Shown one piece after another: positions 8,888-17,582 of a stretch of 64,000 nt of DNA. The translations under genes and the position numbers were made by a program. The notes beneath the pieces are model-generated. The model made no database searches and was not told the DNA's origin. It was given only the letters and a program-made list of their open reading frames with translations. Numbering within the stretch: the stretch's first letter is position 1; every line of letters starts with the position of its first letter. Origin of the DNA: an uncultured Cetobacterium sp. (GTDB taxonomy: Bacteria; Fusobacteriota; Fusobacteriia; Fusobacteriales; Fusobacteriaceae). The stretch is from NCBI RefSeq assembly GCF_945952365.1, contig NZ_CAMFHX010000009.1, positions 34,059 through 98,058 on the forward strand. Direction: 5' to 3'.

Positions 8888-10054
8888 TTGAGTAAAATTT
8901 TTATAAAAAAGGATAGAGAAAGATTATGGTATAGTGGTCATCCATGGATGTACTCTGGAGCTGTAGAAAAGATAGAGGGAAAACCAGAGGGTGGATCTGT
9001 TATAGAGGTATATAACTCGAAAAAAGAGTTTATAGGATATGGACACTACAATAAGAACTCAAAAATAATGGTTCGTATGCTTGAAAAAAATATCGATAAA
9101 AAGATAGACTTAAATTGGTATTGTGAAAAAGTGAGAGAAGCATTTACTTTAAGAGAGATGATATCTATAGATAGTAATGGTTATAGACTTATTCATAGTG
9201 AATCTGATTCTTTACCTGGAGTTATAGTGGATCGTTTTGGTGACTACTTAGTAGTTCAAGCTTCAACTCTTGGAATGGAGAGAGATAAAAATCTTTTAGT
9301 GGAAGCTTTGAAAAAAGAGATTCCTAATGTAAAAGGAATATATGAAAAGAGTGAAGGGGATGGAAGAAAGTTAGAAGGGCTTCCAGAAGTTTCAGGAGTA
9401 CTTTTTGGTGAGGTTCCAGATGAGATTGAAATCTACGAAGGAAAAGCTAAGTTTACAATAGATTTAAAAGGGCAAAAGACTGGGTTCTATTCAGATCAAA
9501 GAGATAATAGAGTTTTAATGGGAAATCTTTCAAAAGGAAAGGATTTCTTAGATGTATGTAGTTATACAGGAGGATTCTCTCTTCATGCAATGGTAAACGG
9601 TGCTAACTCATCAACTTTAATAGATGTGAGTGAGGATGTTTTAAATGTAGCTAGAAAAAACTTAGAGGCTTATGAAAATGTTGAGTTTATAAAAGGAAAT
9701 ATCTTCAATGTTTTAAGAGACTTAGTGAAAGAGGGGCGTCAATGGGATTTAGTTAATTTAGATCCTCCGAAATTAGCTCCGAATAGAAGAGATTTAGATA
9801 AAGCATTAAAAGCTTACAAGGATATAATTTTAAATGGATTGAAGCTAACAAAAAAAGGTGGATTCTTATCTATCTATAGTTGTAGTGGAGCTGTAACAAG
9901 TGCTGATTTAAGAATGGCATTGGCGTTTGCAGTGAAAGATGCAGGAGTGAAAGCGATAATCGTTAATCAACTGCACCAAAGTCCATGTCACCCGATATCA
10001 GTGGCAGTACCTGAAACTGAGTATTTAAAAGGGTTCTTAGTTAGAGTAATATAG
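8888..10054 (+). CDS. rlmI: 23S rRNA (cytosine-5)-methyltransferase, RlmI family
   Basis: SAM-dependent rRNA methyltransferase. Domains in order: N-terminal PUA (residues 1-75, KDRERLWYSGHPWMYSGAV), central EEHEA-like domain, and Rossmann methyltransferase with DVCSYTGGFSLHAMVNGA (motif I), NLDPPKLAP (motif IV) and the catalytic-Cys motif SIYSCSG. Length 388 fits RlmI (about 396). The only plausible start is TTG at 8888, behind AAAAGGACGTGAG. The exact modified position (C1962 in E. coli) is by family analogy. Confidence 0.88.
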   Translation: MSKIFIKKDRERLWYSGHPWMYSGAVEKIEGKPEGGSVIEVYNSKKEFIGYGHYNKNSKIMVRMLEKNIDKKIDLNWYCEKVREAFTLREMISIDSNGYRLIHSESDSLPGVIVDRFGDYLVVQASTLGMERDKNLLVEALKKEIPNVKGIYEKSEGDGRKLEGLPEVSGVLFGEVPDEIEIYEGKAKFTIDLKGQKTGFYSDQRDNRVLMGNLSKGKDFLDVCSYTGGFSLHAMVNGANSSTLIDVSEDVLNVARKNLEAYENVEFIKGNIFNVLRDLVKEGRQWDLVNLDPPKLAPNRRDLDKALKAYKDIILNGLKLTKKGGFLSIYSCSGAVTSADLRMALAFAVKDAGVKAIIVNQLHQSPCHPISVAVPETEYLKGFLVRVI

Positions 10055-10072
10055 AGTTTAAATTATAAGGGG

Positions 10073-10102
10073 GCGTACCAATATTTGGTGCGCTCTTTTC
10101 TT
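10073..10102 (+). terminator. Intrinsic terminator after rlmI
   Basis: 9-bp stem GCGTACCAA / TTGGTGCGC (one G-T pair), loop TAT, followed by TCTTTTCTT. The next start codon is only 24 bases downstream. Confidence 0.8.
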
Positions 10103-10126
10103 AAAATATAAGGATGGTGGCGTTAG

Positions 10127-10669
10127 ATGAAAAAAATTAGCTTATTATTTTTGACGGCAGCGATTGGTATGAACTTATTTGGAAGTGAGATGAAAAGTTT
10201 AAAATCAGAGAGTGTTAGAGATCGAAAAATTGAAGAGTCTCTAATAAGAGAGTTTGATTTAAAACGTGGAGAAGATAAAGTTAACTATATGTATAATAGA
10301 GTTGACTTGAATGGAGATGGAAAAAACGAGGTTATAGTTTATGCATATGGACCAATGATAGGTGGAAGTGGTGGCGACTCTGGTTTGGTTTTGAAAGAGA
10401 GAAGTGAGGGATATGATACTATCTCTAAATTTAGTCAGCTTAGAATACCGATAGTTATCAGTGATAAAAAAACAAAAGGTTGGAAGGATATCATACTTTC
10501 TGTATCAGGAGGGGGAGCTGAACCCGGTATGGTAGAGATGAAATTCAATGGGAAAAAATATCCAAGTAATCCAACAGTTTTACCACTTATATCTGACGAG
10601 AGTAAAATAAAAGGAATAAAAATTTTAACCGATAGTTACGAAGAAAATAAAGGGATACCTTTAGAGTAA
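10127..10669 (+). CDS. Secreted protein with EF-hand-like calcium loop
   Basis: 180 residues. Signal peptide MKKISLLFLTAAIGMNLFGS (cleavage probably after GS-E region). The central DLNGDGKNEVIVY is a DxDxDG-type Ca-binding loop as in FG-GAP/VCBS repeats and dockerins, followed by a Gly-rich segment (MIGGSGGDSGLV, SVSGGGAEPGM). Likely periplasmic. No specific family assigned. It lies between two terminators and is convergent with tmRNA. Confidence 0.65.
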   Translation: MKKISLLFLTAAIGMNLFGSEMKSLKSESVRDRKIEESLIREFDLKRGEDKVNYMYNRVDLNGDGKNEVIVYAYGPMIGGSGGDSGLVLKERSEGYDTISKFSQLRIPIVISDKKTKGWKDIILSVSGGGAEPGMVEMKFNGKKYPSNPTVLPLISDESKIKGIKILTDSYEENKGIPLE

Positions 10670-10673
10670 AATA

Positions 10674-10713
10674 AAAAGCCCACATCAAGTTTTTACTTAA
10701 TGTGGGCTTTTTT
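10674..10713. terminator. Bidirectional terminator between secreted protein gene and tmRNA
   Basis: Stem AAAAGCCCACAT / ATGTGGGCTTTTTT, with an extra AAGT/ACTT pairing inside after one mismatch. T-tracts flank both sides, so it can serve the plus-strand gene ending at 10669 and the minus-strand tmRNA ending at 10748. A second smaller hairpin (CAACTAA / TTAGTTG, 10721-10737) lies in the tmRNA 3' trailer. Confidence 0.88.
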
Positions 10714-10747
10714 ATCTCAACAACTAAATCTTAGTTGATATGTTCAT

Positions 10748-11095
10748 TGGTGGAGATGACGGGAATCGAACCCGTGTCCAAAATTGCAAGCGCCATAAGC
10801 TTCTACAAGCTTAGTTTGCTATTTAGATTCGCAATAGTTACTCCCGCAAACAGGGCTAACTAAAGCTATCCTCTAAAATGTCCCCTATAGCTTAGAGAAA
10901 TTACTTAGGGTAATCTGTATTTAAGTGACACCTTGATTGAACGCTCCTACAGAAGAGAATGTTCAGAGGTGAGCTGACATTATGCAGCTAAAGCGTAATT
11001 ATTGTTTCCATCTAAACGATGAGTTGACCTCTCACAGCGGTCAACCTGGCCTGCTACTTATAACCTCACAACCCTGTCGAAACCTTTGCATCCCC
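10748..11095 (-). ncRNA. ssrA: Transfer-messenger RNA (tmRNA)
   Basis: Rescues stalled ribosomes by adding a degradation tag. The 5' end GGGGAUGCAAAGGUUUCGAC and 3' end (T-loop GGTTCGATTCC, then CATCTCC-A-CCA) pair into a 7-bp acceptor stem with one G-U. Total 348 bases with genome-encoded CCA. The resume codon GGA starts the tag GNNNYALAA followed by UAA (10980-11009), matching the usual A/G-N-x-x-x-YALAA form. Its partner SmpB (47277-47720) and the associated RNase R (47724-49871) are in the same window. Confidence 0.97.
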
Positions 11096-11115
11096 ATTTA
11101 TTCAATTGTAGTAGT

Positions 11116-11144
11116 ATTATACCACAAATATGTTTTAAACTCAA
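11116..11144 (-). promoter_or_regulatory. tmRNA promoter
   Basis: On the minus strand TTGAGT (11144-11139), 17 bases, TATAAT (11121-11116). Expected transcription start is about 12-14 bases before the mature 5' end at 11095, leaving a short leader for RNase P. It overlaps the last codons of the upstream MATE gene. Confidence 0.75.
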
Positions 11145-12478
11145 TTCTCATTATTCATCTTTCTCATTTTTTTTACAGTTAGATAAAACATAGCAATAGC
11201 AATAGATGTGTCAGCTATAGGGAAAGCTAACCAAACTCCAATCTCTTTAAAGAAATATCCTAAGATATAAACTAACGGAATATTTAAAACGAGAATTCTA
11301 ATTAAGAAAAATCTTGTAGCAAGAGCACTTTCTTTTATAGATTGGAAAAAGTTATTACAAGCTAAAAATAGAGCTGTAAATGGCATTAAAAATAGATTTA
11401 ATCTCATTGCTGAAACAGTGAAGTCAACAAGAGTCGGGTCGTTTTTAATAAAGAACCTAACAACACTTTCAGTATAGATCATCATCAACAGAATCAATAA
11501 AGTGGAAACACTTAAAACAGTTAAAATTTGAATTTTTAAAACCTCTCGAACTCTTTTATAGTTTCTAGACCCGAATGTATATGATATTATAGCTGCTGTT
11601 CCTTGATTGAAGCCTTGTAAGCTAGTGTTTATAACACTTCTACAGATAGAGATTATTCCGATAGCTGCAGTGGCAATATCTCCACCATATATTCCAGCTT
11701 CTCTATTTGTTACAGTAATAACTGAGGATTGTAAAAGTTGATTGAAGAATCGAGGGCTTCCAATTTTAAAAATCTCCATAAGTATCTTTGGATTTAAAGA
11801 TATATTTTTTCTTTTGAATGAAACAACATTTGATTTCATGAAGTAGATTAGAACATATGTTGCACTTAAAGCTGTTGCTATAAGTGTTGCAAGAGCAGCT
11901 CCTCCAATTCCCATATCAAGTTTAATAATAAAAATATAATCTAAAATAACATTGAAAAGACCAGTAAAAATATTTACTCCCATCGCTGTAACAGAATCCC
12001 CAATTCCTCTAATTAAAGTACTTTGTCCTAAAAGAATTTGGAAAGTAGCTATAGGAATTAAGAAATTTGTATATTGAATAGCTGATGACATATTACTTTG
12101 ACTAGCACCTAAAATTTTTAAAATAGGAATATTAAATGTGAAAAGAAATAAACTTAAAAGAATTCCAACTATAAATATCCATAAAAACCCTGTGCATAAA
12201 ACTTTTTCAGCACTCTCTTTGTCTTTTGCTCCAAGCTTTACTCCAATTATTATAGCAATCCCAGAAAAAGCAAAATTAAAACTATTGATAATCATAGCGT
12301 AAGGGAAAACGAGGGCAACTGCTGCCATGCCCTCTCTTCCTGCTACTTGACCGATGAAATATCGATCTGTTAAAACACAAAGCATTCCTATTATAGCTCC
12401 TAAAGATGAAGGAATACTGAATTTTAAAATAGTCATCAAGGTACTTTGTTTTTCAAATTTTGAACTTAAATCTTGCAA
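11141..12478 (-). CDS. MATE family efflux transporter
   Basis: Inner-membrane drug/cation antiporter. 445 residues, 12 predicted spans; family features include SLGAIIGMLCVLTDRYFIGQVAG (first helix region) and QGFNQGTAAIISYTFGSRN after the sixth span, typical of the MepA-like branch. Start is TTG at 12478 behind GGGGGAGAT; no better ATG is nearby. Last gene of a minus-strand set (aroC, dCMP deaminase, hemolysin III, MATE). Substrate unknown. Confidence 0.9.
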   Translation of the reverse strand: MQDLSSKFEKQSTLMTILKFSIPSSLGAIIGMLCVLTDRYFIGQVAGREGMAAVALVFPYAMIINSFNFAFSGIAIIIGVKLGAKDKESAEKVLCTGFLWIFIVGILLSLFLFTFNIPILKILGASQSNMSSAIQYTNFLIPIATFQILLGQSTLIRGIGDSVTAMGVNIFTGLFNVILDYIFIIKLDMGIGGAALATLIATALSATYVLIYFMKSNVVSFKRKNISLNPKILMEIFKIGSPRFFNQLLQSSVITVTNREAGIYGGDIATAAIGIISICRSVINTSLQGFNQGTAAIISYTFGSRNYKRVREVLKIQILTVLSVSTLLILLMMIYTESVVRFFIKNDPTLVDFTVSAMRLNLFLMPFTALFLACNNFFQSIKESALATRFFLIRILVLNIPLVYILGYFFKEIGVWLAFPIADTSIAIAMFYLTVKKMRKMNNEN

Positions 12479-12499
12479 AATATCTCCCCCTGTAAAATG

Positions 12500-13129
12500 T
12501 TATAGTAAAAAATAGACTGAGAAGTAGTTGAAAACACTTCCTGCTAAAACAAAAAGATGCCAAACTCCATGAGCAAATTTTCTATTTTTCATTAGATAAA
12601 AAATAGTTCCAACTGAGTAACTGATTCCACCCCAAATTAAAAGCTTTAAAGAAAGTGGTGTAACTAAAGCTTTTAAATCTTTAAATACAAACATTACCAT
12701 CCAACCCATGAAAAGATAGATTAAAGTAGAAATAACTTTAAATCTACCTACGAAAAACAGTTTGAAAATTATTCCAGCTAAGGTCATTCCCCATTGAATA
12801 AAGAAAAGTGTCCATTTCGTTCTACCATCAAAAACCCCTAAAAGGTATGGTGTATACGACCCAGAGATTAAAACATATATAGCAGAATGATCTAGTATTT
12901 TAAAGAATTTTTTTAAGTTTCCAACGTAAAGAATATGATATGTGCCAGACATGGTATAAAGTAAAATTAGTGAGAAACAAAATACCATAGAACCAATAAC
13001 ATATCCAATATTTCCACTTTTAAGAGAGTGAACCAATAGAGCACCAGTTCCAATCAGAGCTAAAATAGCTCCAAAATAGTGAGTCATTGAATTAATCCAC
13101 TCCTCTAATCTAGTTAAAACAGTCGCCAT
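12500..13129 (-). CDS. Hemolysin III / PAQR family membrane protein
   Basis: 209 residues with seven hydrophobic segments. PAQR motifs: ALIGTGALLVHS region early, SGTYHILY, KILDHSAIYVLISGSYTPYLLG (the conserved DHS...GSYTP metal site), and HGVWHLFVLAGSVFNYFSVYFL near the C-terminus. These His/Asp/Ser residues form the zinc site of the family. Function is unclear despite the hemolysin name; a hydrolase is likely. AGGAGGT precedes the ATG; 9 bases separate it from the dCMP deaminase gene. Confidence 0.9.
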   Translation of the reverse strand: MATVLTRLEEWINSMTHYFGAILALIGTGALLVHSLKSGNIGYVIGSMVFCFSLILLYTMSGTYHILYVGNLKKFFKILDHSAIYVLISGSYTPYLLGVFDGRTKWTLFFIQWGMTLAGIIFKLFFVGRFKVISTLIYLFMGWMVMFVFKDLKALVTPLSLKLLIWGGISYSVGTIFYLMKNRKFAHGVWHLFVLAGSVFNYFSVYFLL

Positions 13130-13139
13130 TTTTTACCTC

Positions 13140-13631
13140 CTAATCGTTTGTTTTAAAATTTAAAACAAGTTCATCAAACTTAGGTTCTAATTGTCTAAGT
13201 TTAACATTAGCAGCATTTAAAAGTTTTTTAGAAGCAGTGTTTGAATCTGTATCTTTATATTTATCAGAAAGATATACGATTTCAGCTATTCCACTTTGTA
13301 TTATACTTTTAGCACATTCGTTACAAGGGAATAGATCAACATAGATAGTACAGCCCTTTAAAGTTTTAGTACTATTTAAAATCGCATTAAGTTCAGCATG
13401 ACAAACGTAAGCGTATTTGCTATTTAAAAAGTCACCATCTCTATCCCAAGGAAACTCATCATCAGAACATCCAGCTGGAAAACCATTGTATCCAACCCCA
13501 ACTATTCTTTTATCAGGAGTTACAATACAAGCTCCAACTTGTGTTCCAGGGTCTTTACTACGCTTTGCTGAAAGAATAGCAACTCCCATAAAATATTCAT
13601 CCCAATCAATATAATCAACTCTTTTTGACAT
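13140..13631 (-). CDS. Deoxycytidylate (dCMP) deaminase
   Basis: Converts dCMP to dUMP for dTMP synthesis; zinc enzyme, sometimes annotated ComEB. Zinc and proton-shuttle motifs: CHAELNAIL (His and catalytic Glu) and PCNECAKSII (two Cys ligands). Substrate-loop features GTQVGACIV and VGVGYNGFPAGCSD are as in dCMP deaminases. 163 residues is the normal length. AAGGAGG precedes the ATG. Confidence 0.93.
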   Translation of the reverse strand: MSKRVDYIDWDEYFMGVAILSAKRSKDPGTQVGACIVTPDKRIVGVGYNGFPAGCSDDEFPWDRDGDFLNSKYAYVCHAELNAILNSTKTLKGCTIYVDLFPCNECAKSIIQSGIAEIVYLSDKYKDTDSNTASKKLLNAANVKLRQLEPKFDELVLNFKTND

Positions 13632-13653
13632 TAAAAATCCTCCTTAATTAAAA

Positions 13654-14646
13654 TTATTTTTTGTGTTGCAAATATAAATCCGCTAATGCGATAGCCGCAG
13701 CATTTTCTAAAACTATAGGAACTCTTAAAAGAAATGCAACATCGTGCCTTCCGTTTATTTTCAATGGAAGAATAGAGTTCTCTTTAAAATTAAATGTATC
13801 TTGAGTTTTGAAGATACTAGAGGTAGGTTTTACTGCAATCTTTAAAAGAAGATCATTTCCATTTGTAATTCCACCATTGATTCCACCATTATTATTAGAC
13901 TCGGTTTCTCCATCAGAGTTTATAAAATTATCGTTGAATTGACTTCCTAAAAGCTCGCACCCTTTAAAGCCAGCTCCAAACTCTAATCCTTTTACACCTG
14001 GAATAGAGAAAATCATAGAGGCCAAAACCGATTCAACCGACCCAAAGAAAGGTTCACCAAGACCGATAGGAAGATTTTTCACAGCTAAAGAGATTGTTCC
14101 ACCCAAAGAATCTCCAGATGATCCAGTTTCAATAAGATAACTTTCTAACTTCTCTTCAAACTCATTTTTATATAAAGTTCCAACAGTTTCAATCTCTGTA
14201 TTAAATGAACTTTCACTTAATATTTTTTTAGCAACTACTCCAGCAGCAACAAGTCCAAGAGTCAATCTACCTGAAAAATGTCCTCCACCTCTGATATCAT
14301 TGAATCCAGAGTATTTTTGAGTTGCAGCAAAATCAGCATGTCCTGGTCTAGGATGAGACTTAAAGTCAGAATAAACTTTAGAATCTGTATTGCTATTTTC
14401 AAAGAAAATATTTATTGGCGCTCCAGTTGTAAATCCATTAAAAACTCCAGATATTAAGTTTGGCATATCCGCTTCTTTTCTTGGTGTTGTTCCAACTTTA
14501 CCAGATTTTCTTTTGGAAAGATCTACAATAAAATCATCTATACAAAGTTTTATACCAGCAGGGATACCATCTATTAAAACTCCAACTCCAGAGCCATGAG
14601 ATTCCCCGTAAATGTGAACTCTAAAAAGAGTACCAAAACTATTCAT
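13654..14646 (-). CDS. aroC: Chorismate synthase (short form)
   Basis: Last shikimate-pathway step: EPSP to chorismate, FMN-dependent. Motifs: FRVHIYGESHGSGVG at the start, HPRPGHADFAATQKY, and GGGHFSGRLT. Start set at ATG 14646 after GGGAGGAT; the upstream in-frame extension is hydrophobic and lacks family sequence. 330 residues is 20-50 short of typical AroC, and the C-terminal motif reads GRHDVAFLLRVPIVLENAAA rather than GRHDPxxxPRAxPVxEA. The FMN-binding N-terminal core looks complete. No other shikimate genes are nearby. Confidence 0.9.
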   Translation of the reverse strand: MNSFGTLFRVHIYGESHGSGVGVLIDGIPAGIKLCIDDFIVDLSKRKSGKVGTTPRKEADMPNLISGVFNGFTTGAPINIFFENSNTDSKVYSDFKSHPRPGHADFAATQKYSGFNDIRGGGHFSGRLTLGLVAAGVVAKKILSESSFNTEIETVGTLYKNEFEEKLESYLIETGSSGDSLGGTISLAVKNLPIGLGEPFFGSVESVLASMIFSIPGVKGLEFGAGFKGCELLGSQFNDNFINSDGETESNNNGGINGGITNGNDLLLKIAVKPTSSIFKTQDTFNFKENSILPLKINGRHDVAFLLRVPIVLENAAAIALADLYLQHKK

Positions 14647-14777
14647 AAAAATCCTCCCAAAAAATAAAATATATAACCTAATTTTAACACAAAACATCAA
14701 AAATATTAAGTGACAAAAACATGGGAAAATTAATTGCAAAATATCAGAAAAAGGTGTAGAATATAAGAATTAACGAG

Positions 14778-14806
14778 TTGAAATGAATTAGAATTTATAT
14801 TATAGA
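14778..14806 (+). promoter_or_regulatory. Possible obg promoter
   Basis: TTGAAA (14778-14783), 17 bases, TATAGA (14801-14806), 28 bases before the GTG start. Moderate match only. Confidence 0.4.
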
Positions 14807-14834
14807 TATGAAATATATTTGGAGGAGATAAACT

Positions 14835-16121
14835 GTGTTTATAGATGAGGTAGTAATAACGGTAAAAGCAGGTAACGGTGGAGATGGAGCCGCTACTTTT
14901 AGAAGAGAAAAGTGTATTCAGTTTGGAGGTCCAGACGGTGGAGATGGAGGAAGAGGTGGAGATTTAGTATTCATCGCTGATTCTAACATCAATACTTTAA
15001 TAGACTTCAAATACAAAAAGTTATTCCAAGCAGGTAACGGTGAAAACGGTGCTAAGAAAAATATGTTTGGAAAGTTTGGAGAGAGCTTAGTTATAAAAGT
15101 TCCAGTTGGAACTCAAGTAAGAGATGTTGAAACAGGAAAGCTACTTCTAGATATGAATAATTTAGGAGAGGAGAGAGTTCTTTTAAGAGGAGGAAGAGGA
15201 GGTTTAGGTAATACAAACTTTAAAAACTCTGTTAGAAGAACACCTACAATGGCAGGAAAAGGTAAAGAGGGAGCAGAACTAAGAGTTAAGTTAGAATTAA
15301 AACTTTTAGCTGATGTGGCTTTAGTTGGATATCCGTCAGTAGGAAAATCAAGTTTAATAAATAAAATCTCTTCAGCAAAGTCTAAAGTAGGAAACTATCA
15401 CTTCACTACATTAGAACCTAAATTAGGTGTAGTAAGACTTGGAGAGGAAAGATCATTCGTTGTAGCTGATATCCCTGGATTAATAGAGGGAGCTCACGAA
15501 GGTATCGGTTTAGGAGATAAATTCTTAAAACATATTGAAAGATGTAAAATAATATATCATATAGTAGATGTTGCAGGAATTGAAGGAAGAGACCCAATCG
15601 AAGATTATGACAGAATAAATAATGAGTTAACAAAATTCAGTGAAAAATTAGCTACAAAAAAACAAATTGTTTTAGCTAATAAGATGGATTTAATTTGGGA
15701 TATGGAAAAATATGAAGAGTTTAAAAAATATGTAGAATCTCATGGAAACGAAGTGTTCCCAGTATCTGTTATTTTAGGTGATGGATTAAAAGAGGTTTTA
15801 AATAAAACTTGGCATGTATTACAAGAAACACCAAGAGAAGAGTTAGAAGAAGAAGCTAATATTATAGATGTATTAAGAGCTAATAAAGTTCAAAAACAAC
15901 CGTTCTCTGTTGTTCAAGACGAAGAGGGAGTATTCGTTGTTGATGGATCAATAGTTGATGGAGTATTAGCTAAGTATATCATAACTCATGATGAAGAGTC
16001 AGTAATTACATTCTTACATATGCTTAGAACTTTAGGATTAGAAGACGCTTTAAGAGATGCTGGAGTAGAAGACGGAGATACAGTAAGAATTGCTGATACA
16101 GAATTTGAATTTGTTGAGTAA
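14835..16121 (+). CDS. obg: Ribosome-associated GTPase Obg/CgtA
   Basis: Essential GTPase in 50S assembly and stress control. Layout: glycine-rich Obg fold (residues 1-158, many GGDGG and GGRGG turns), G domain with P-loop GYPSVGKSSL, switch region GNYHFTTLEPKLG, DIPGLIEGAHEG and NKMD, and a C-terminal OCT domain (about 350-428). Starts at GTG 14835, 4 bases after GGAGGAGATA. Followed by its own terminator and miaA. Confidence 0.97.
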   Translation: MFIDEVVITVKAGNGGDGAATFRREKCIQFGGPDGGDGGRGGDLVFIADSNINTLIDFKYKKLFQAGNGENGAKKNMFGKFGESLVIKVPVGTQVRDVETGKLLLDMNNLGEERVLLRGGRGGLGNTNFKNSVRRTPTMAGKGKEGAELRVKLELKLLADVALVGYPSVGKSSLINKISSAKSKVGNYHFTTLEPKLGVVRLGEERSFVVADIPGLIEGAHEGIGLGDKFLKHIERCKIIYHIVDVAGIEGRDPIEDYDRINNELTKFSEKLATKKQIVLANKMDLIWDMEKYEEFKKYVESHGNEVFPVSVILGDGLKEVLNKTWHVLQETPREELEEEANIIDVLRANKVQKQPFSVVQDEEGVFVVDGSIVDGVLAKYIITHDEESVITFLHMLRTLGLEDALRDAGVEDGDTVRIADTEFEFVE

Positions 16122-16136
16122 TGAGTTGTTTATTTG

Positions 16137-16164
16137 AGCTGAGCCATTAGGTTCAGCTTTTTTA
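16137..16164 (+). terminator. Intrinsic terminator after obg
   Basis: Stem AGCTGAGCC / GGTTCAGCT (one G-T pair), loop ATTA, then TTTTTT. The miaA SD begins about 10 bases further on with no room for a promoter. Confidence 0.85.
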
Positions 16165-16187
16165 TTAAAAAAAAAGAGGTGGAAATT

Positions 16188-17084
16188 TTGAAAGGAATAG
16201 TAATAGCCGGACCTACAGGGGTAGGTAAAACGGAGTTATCAATAAAACTAGCTAAAGCTTTGAATGCGGAGATTCTATCTGCTGATTCAGCTCAAGTATA
16301 TATAGGTATGGATGTAGGAACAGCTAAAATTTCTAAGGATGAAATGGATGGGGTTGTTCATCATATGTTAGATATAGTTGAACCTATAAAAAAATATAGT
16401 GTTGGAGATTATCAAAGAAAAGGTGATGAAGTATTGAACTCTTTAGGTGAGAAAAATGTACTTTTAGTTGGTGGAACAGGTCTTTATATTGATTCTGTTG
16501 TTAGAGGTCTTTCAGCTTTACCTGAAAGTGATCCAGTTATAAGAGAGAAACTTATGAAAGAGGAAGGAGAGAAACTTTTCGAAATATTAAAAGAAGTGGA
16601 TCCTGAAAGTGCAGAGAGTATTCATCCAAATAATAAAAGAAGAGTGGAGAGAGCTGTAGAAGTTTTTTATCAAACAGGAGAAAAGTTTTCAGTACTATCG
16701 AAAAGAAATATAAAAGGAAATAACTGTAAATTCTTAAAAGTTGCTTTAGAAAGAGATAGAGATTATCTTTACGAAAGAATAAATTTAAGAGTAGATATAA
16801 TGATGAAAAATGGATTGTTAGAAGAGGTAAAATCGCTTTATGAGAAATATGGTGATAATCTAAAAAAAATAAATATAATTGGTTATTCAGAGATAATTTC
16901 TTACTTAAATGAAGAGATTACTTTAGAGGAAGCAACTGATTTAATTAGAAAAAATTCTAGGAATTATGCTAAGAGACAATTCACATGGTTTAAAAATGAT
17001 CATGACTATATTTGGTATGATTTGGATAAAATGTCCGAAGATGAAATTTTTTCAGATATTTTACAAAAATTTAATTCCTTATAA
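16188..17084 (+). CDS. miaA: tRNA dimethylallyltransferase
   Basis: Adds the isopentenyl group to A37 of UNN-decoding tRNAs. P-loop GPTGVGKTEL at the N-terminus, DSAQVYIGMDVGTAK (substrate-binding), HHMLDIVEP, LVGGTGLYIDSV, and the C-terminal RNYAKRQFTWFKND tRNA-binding motif. The in-frame GTG at 16179 lies within the AGAGGTGG SD; TTG 16188, about 6 bases after it, is the probable start (298 residues). Its substrate DMAPP would come from the dxs/ispH pathway also present in this window. Confidence 0.93.
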   Translation: MKGIVIAGPTGVGKTELSIKLAKALNAEILSADSAQVYIGMDVGTAKISKDEMDGVVHHMLDIVEPIKKYSVGDYQRKGDEVLNSLGEKNVLLVGGTGLYIDSVVRGLSALPESDPVIREKLMKEEGEKLFEILKEVDPESAESIHPNNKRRVERAVEVFYQTGEKFSVLSKRNIKGNNCKFLKVALERDRDYLYERINLRVDIMMKNGLLEEVKSLYEKYGDNLKKINIIGYSEIISYLNEEITLEEATDLIRKNSRNYAKRQFTWFKNDHDYIWYDLDKMSEDEIFSDILQKFNSL

Positions 17085-17131
17085 ACCCTTAACTTGCCTG
17101 TAATTAGCTAAAAATAACCAAAATAATAGTC

Positions 17132-17160
17132 TTGATAAAAAAGTATTCGTATGGTATCAT
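17132..17160 (+). promoter_or_regulatory. Promoter of the lipoprotein/anti-sigma/RNase Y operon
   Basis: TTGATA (17132-17137), 17 bases, TATCAT (17155-17160), 31 bases before the start codon at 17192. Confidence 0.65.
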
Positions 17161-17191
17161 TGTACAGAAAAGCTTTAAAAGGAAGTGTTGA

Positions 17192-17578
17192 ATGATAAAG
17201 AAAATTTATGTTATATTTTTAATTATTTTGACTGCTTCTTGTTCAAGTTTAGACAAGACAAAAGACCAAAATTTTTTAAATATTGATGATAAGTTGACAT
17301 CTAAGTTAGAGCTAATTCAAAAAGATTTAAAACTAAACAATTTGAGAAGTCTAAAGGAAAGCATGGATGTCTCATTAAAAGAGAGGTATGCAATCAACAA
17401 GTTATCAGAATATGACTTATCAGCAGTTAAGCTCTACTTTACAAAACCAGAGATTACAAAAAATCAAGGTGAAAATATAATTGGTTTAGGGTTTGGTGAA
17501 GAGATCTTTTATTTTAATGTAGAGTATAAATATTTAAATGGTGATTGGAGAATAACCAAATTTACAGAGAGAAGGTGA
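17192..17578 (+). CDS. Small putative lipoprotein
   Basis: 128 residues. N-terminus MIKKIYVIFLIILTASCSS is a signal peptide with a lipobox-like LTASC, predicting lipid attachment at Cys17. The C-terminal part (KLYFTKPEITKNQGEN, YFNVEYKYLNGDWRITKF) resembles the beta-rich NTF2-like/DUF4878 style of small lipoproteins, but no family is firmly recognised. It precedes the anti-sigma-type kinase by 4 bases and is presumably cotranscribed. Confidence 0.65.
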   Translation: MIKKIYVIFLIILTASCSSLDKTKDQNFLNIDDKLTSKLELIQKDLKLNNLRSLKESMDVSLKERYAINKLSEYDLSAVKLYFTKPEITKNQGENIIGLGFGEEIFYFNVEYKYLNGDWRITKFTERR

Positions 17579-17582
17579 AAAA

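Noticed and set aside
10982..11182. 66-codon plus-strand ORF
   Set aside because: Lies antisense across the tmRNA gene and its promoter; no SD and no protein-like composition.
13654..14739. Longer aroC start at 14739
   Set aside because: The first 31 residues are hydrophobic non-family sequence; ATG 14646 has a good SD and begins at the conserved FGTLFRVHIYGESHG region.
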